From an uncultured Lachnospiraceae bacterium (GTDB lineage: Bacteria; Bacillota; Clostridia; Lachnospirales; Lachnospiraceae), in NCBI GenBank assembly GCA_934359535.1, contig CAKRLN010000028.1:1-15279 (forward strand): a stretch of DNA of 15,279 nucleotides, read 5' to 3'. Positions 14,052 through 15,279 of the stretch are shown piece by piece. Below the pieces are notes generated by a model. That model did not search any database. It was not told the DNA's origin and was given only the letters and a program-made list of their open reading frames with translations. A program made the translations under genes and the position numbers. Within the stretch, counting starts at the first letter, position 1; every line of letters begins with the position of its first letter.

Positions 14052-15061
14052 GATAATTCCCCCGTACTTTCTCTTTTTATTAACGCAACCGGCAACACAA
14101 TTTCTGTCTCACATTCTACACCATCGCGCATTGCCTCAAGGCACCTGATTGCAGTTTTTGCCCTAAGAGGTGCCTCCTGATGAATCGTTGTAAGCGCAGG
14201 ATTACTTTCCCAGCTTGCCATGTTGTCATCAAAACCGATCATCTGGATATCCTCTGGAATCCGAATGTTCTTTCCTTGTAAAAACCTCATAAACTCAAGC
14301 GCGTAAAAATCTGACACTGCAAAAACAGCGGTAACCTTGCTCCTTATCAGATCTCTATATTTATCTTCATAAAAGCACATTCTTTCCTTTTCTGTCTTTG
14401 GTATCTCCCATCTTAATGTTTCCTGCGGTTTAAAGGCTTCGCGAAAGCCCTCTATGCGCTCCTTATCCATACAAATGAAATTGTCCGCTATGCATAACGC
14501 TTTTTTATGTCCCAGTTCCTTTAAATATCTTCCTGCCTGATAACCGCCATCATAATGATTGATGACCAGATTTACTACCTTGGAGCATTTCTCAAAATAA
14601 CCGTCATACACTACAAACGATATCCGCATCTGGTTTCTTAACTTCTCATAATCAGCTTCACAAAAGCCCATCAGAATCAGCCCATCCATATTCCACATAG
14701 ATGCAAACACCGGAATCTCACTGATGTCAGATGTCGTTTTTATCATGAGAAAATATCCTTTTTCATTAACCTCATGGGAAAGAGCATTCAGCGATGACAT
14801 CACAAATCCATCCTCTAAAACCCTGCCTTCATACTTTTCATTGTCATTTACAACAACTCCGATGATTCTGGAATTATTTCTCGCAAGCAGAATGCCTGCC
14901 ATATTGGGGATATACCCGGAGCATTCAAGCTCCTGCTGCACACGTTTAACCGTCTCATCCGAAATCTTTTCTGTTTTGCCGTGAATTACTTTTGAGACAG
15001 TTGCGGTACTAAGCCCCAACGAATCTGCAACATCCGCAATCCGAACCCTGTTCTGTGCCAT
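14036..15061 (-). CDS. LacI-family transcriptional regulator
   Basis: This cytoplasmic repressor has 341 aa. The N-terminal helix-turn-helix is VRIADVADSLGLSTATVSKVIHGKTEKISDETVKRVQQ (about residues 6-43). The hinge leads to RIIGVVV and a periplasmic-binding-protein-like core with DGLILMGF, FAVSDFYALEFMRFLQGKNIRIPEDIQMIGFDDN and ALTTIHQ. I start at the ATG 15059-15061, which has GGGG 8 nt upstream and gives a normal LacI N-terminus. A TTG 16 codons earlier has no ribosome site and lengthens the family start. A TATAAT (15090-15095) is 29 bp upstream but no clear -35 is seen. It overlaps the MATE gene. It may repress itself and the exporter through the palindromes at 15135-15186. The effector is unknown. 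Confidence 0.92.
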   Translation of the reverse strand: MAQNRVRIADVADSLGLSTATVSKVIHGKTEKISDETVKRVQQELECSGYIPNMAGILLARNNSRIIGVVVNDNEKYEGRVLEDGFVMSSLNALSHEVNEKGYFLMIKTTSDISEIPVFASMWNMDGLILMGFCEADYEKLRNQMRISFVVYDGYFEKCSKVVNLVINHYDGGYQAGRYLKELGHKKALCIADNFICMDKERIEGFREAFKPQETLRWEIPKTEKERMCFYEDKYRDLIRSKVTAVFAVSDFYALEFMRFLQGKNIRIPEDIQMIGFDDNMASWESNPALTTIHQEAPLRAKTAIRCLEAMRDGVECETEIVLPVALIKRESTGELSCQSL

Positions 15062-15134
15062 ATCAATCGCCCCTTTTTCTGATTTTCTGATTATATGGTA
15101 CAACAGCAATGTATATTTTACAAAGGTTAAGCGC

Positions 15135-15186
15135 GTAACCCGTTACAAAATCCGCGCAATGTTTTTGTTATGTTTTACTAAAACAT
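15135..15186. promoter_or_regulatory. Two palindromes upstream of the LacI-family gene
   Basis: GTAAC-CC-GTTAC (15135-15146) and the 17-bp perfect palindrome ATGTTTTACTAAAACAT (15170-15186, single central C) lie 40-95 bp upstream of the -10 box. They are placed well for auto-regulation of the lacI-MATE operon or for control of a gene beyond the right edge. The remaining sequence to 15279 shows no gene. Confidence 0.5.
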
Positions 15187-15279
15187 CAGTTCATTACATA
15201 TTACCTGCTATCCCTGATACCTTATTCTTTCAACCAGCGTTTCCTTTTTCAGATTACTGCTTAAAACGCAGGAAAGTAC

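Noticed and set aside
15062..15109. TTG start extending the LacI protein by 16 codons
   Set aside because: There is no ribosome site, it covers the -10 box, and LacI proteins begin just before the helix-turn-helix.

Overview
The window looks like chromosome of a low-GC Gram-positive gut anaerobe, most likely a Lachnospiraceae-type Clostridia (Roseburia/Eubacterium-like). The grounds are strong AGGAGG-type ribosome sites, sigma-A type promoters with AT-rich spacers, protein sequences that read like Clostridia homologues, and a mix of PTS sugar transport, GH13 glucosidase, AraC/LacI/DeoR regulators and a chemoreceptor. The species is inferred, not proven.

Layout, left to right. (1) 1-1452: a mannitol PTS permease gene (mtlA, IICB type) runs off the left edge on the minus strand. 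It has a near-perfect promoter, with an MtlR-like inverted repeat just upstream. (2) 1456-5129: a compact minus-strand four-gene run. A membrane protein with a Tyr/Asn/Gln/Gly repeat tail and a DUF4190-like C-terminus is followed 3 bp later by an RluA-family pseudouridine synthase, then by an ABC ATPase and a NatB-like ABC-2 permease. It ends at a clear terminator. (3) 5331-6151: thrH (HAD phosphatase/phosphotransferase) with its own promoter, a structured leader and a terminator. (4) 6193-7951: a small TalC/FSA-type transaldolase divergent from a DeoR-family regulator. Their shared spacer is rich in palindromes. (5) 8058-9575: a chemoreceptor with six predicted membrane segments and no obvious external sensor or HAMP domain. 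(6) 9576-9958: a gap holding a decayed N-terminal fragment of a Uma2-family (DUF820) gene and a strong plus-oriented hairpin terminator. (7) 9959-12660: a GH13 oligo-1,6-glucosidase-type enzyme divergent from an AraC-family regulator, with repeated candidate operator elements between them. (8) 12720-15061: a LacI-family regulator overlapping a MATE exporter gene by 16 bp, preceded by two palindromic candidate operators.

The genes form several small modules, many of them carbohydrate-related and each beside its own regulator: mannitol uptake, pentose-phosphate carbon shuffling (transaldolase/DeoR) and glucoside hydrolysis (GH13/AraC). I see no CRISPR array, prophage, insertion sequence, tRNA or rRNA. 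I find no convincing new multi-gene system. The most distinctive items are the repeat-rich membrane protein coupled to an RNA-modifying enzyme and an ABC exporter, the Uma2 relic, the ordered cis-element arrays in the divergent spacers, and the mutually exclusive stems in the thrH leader.
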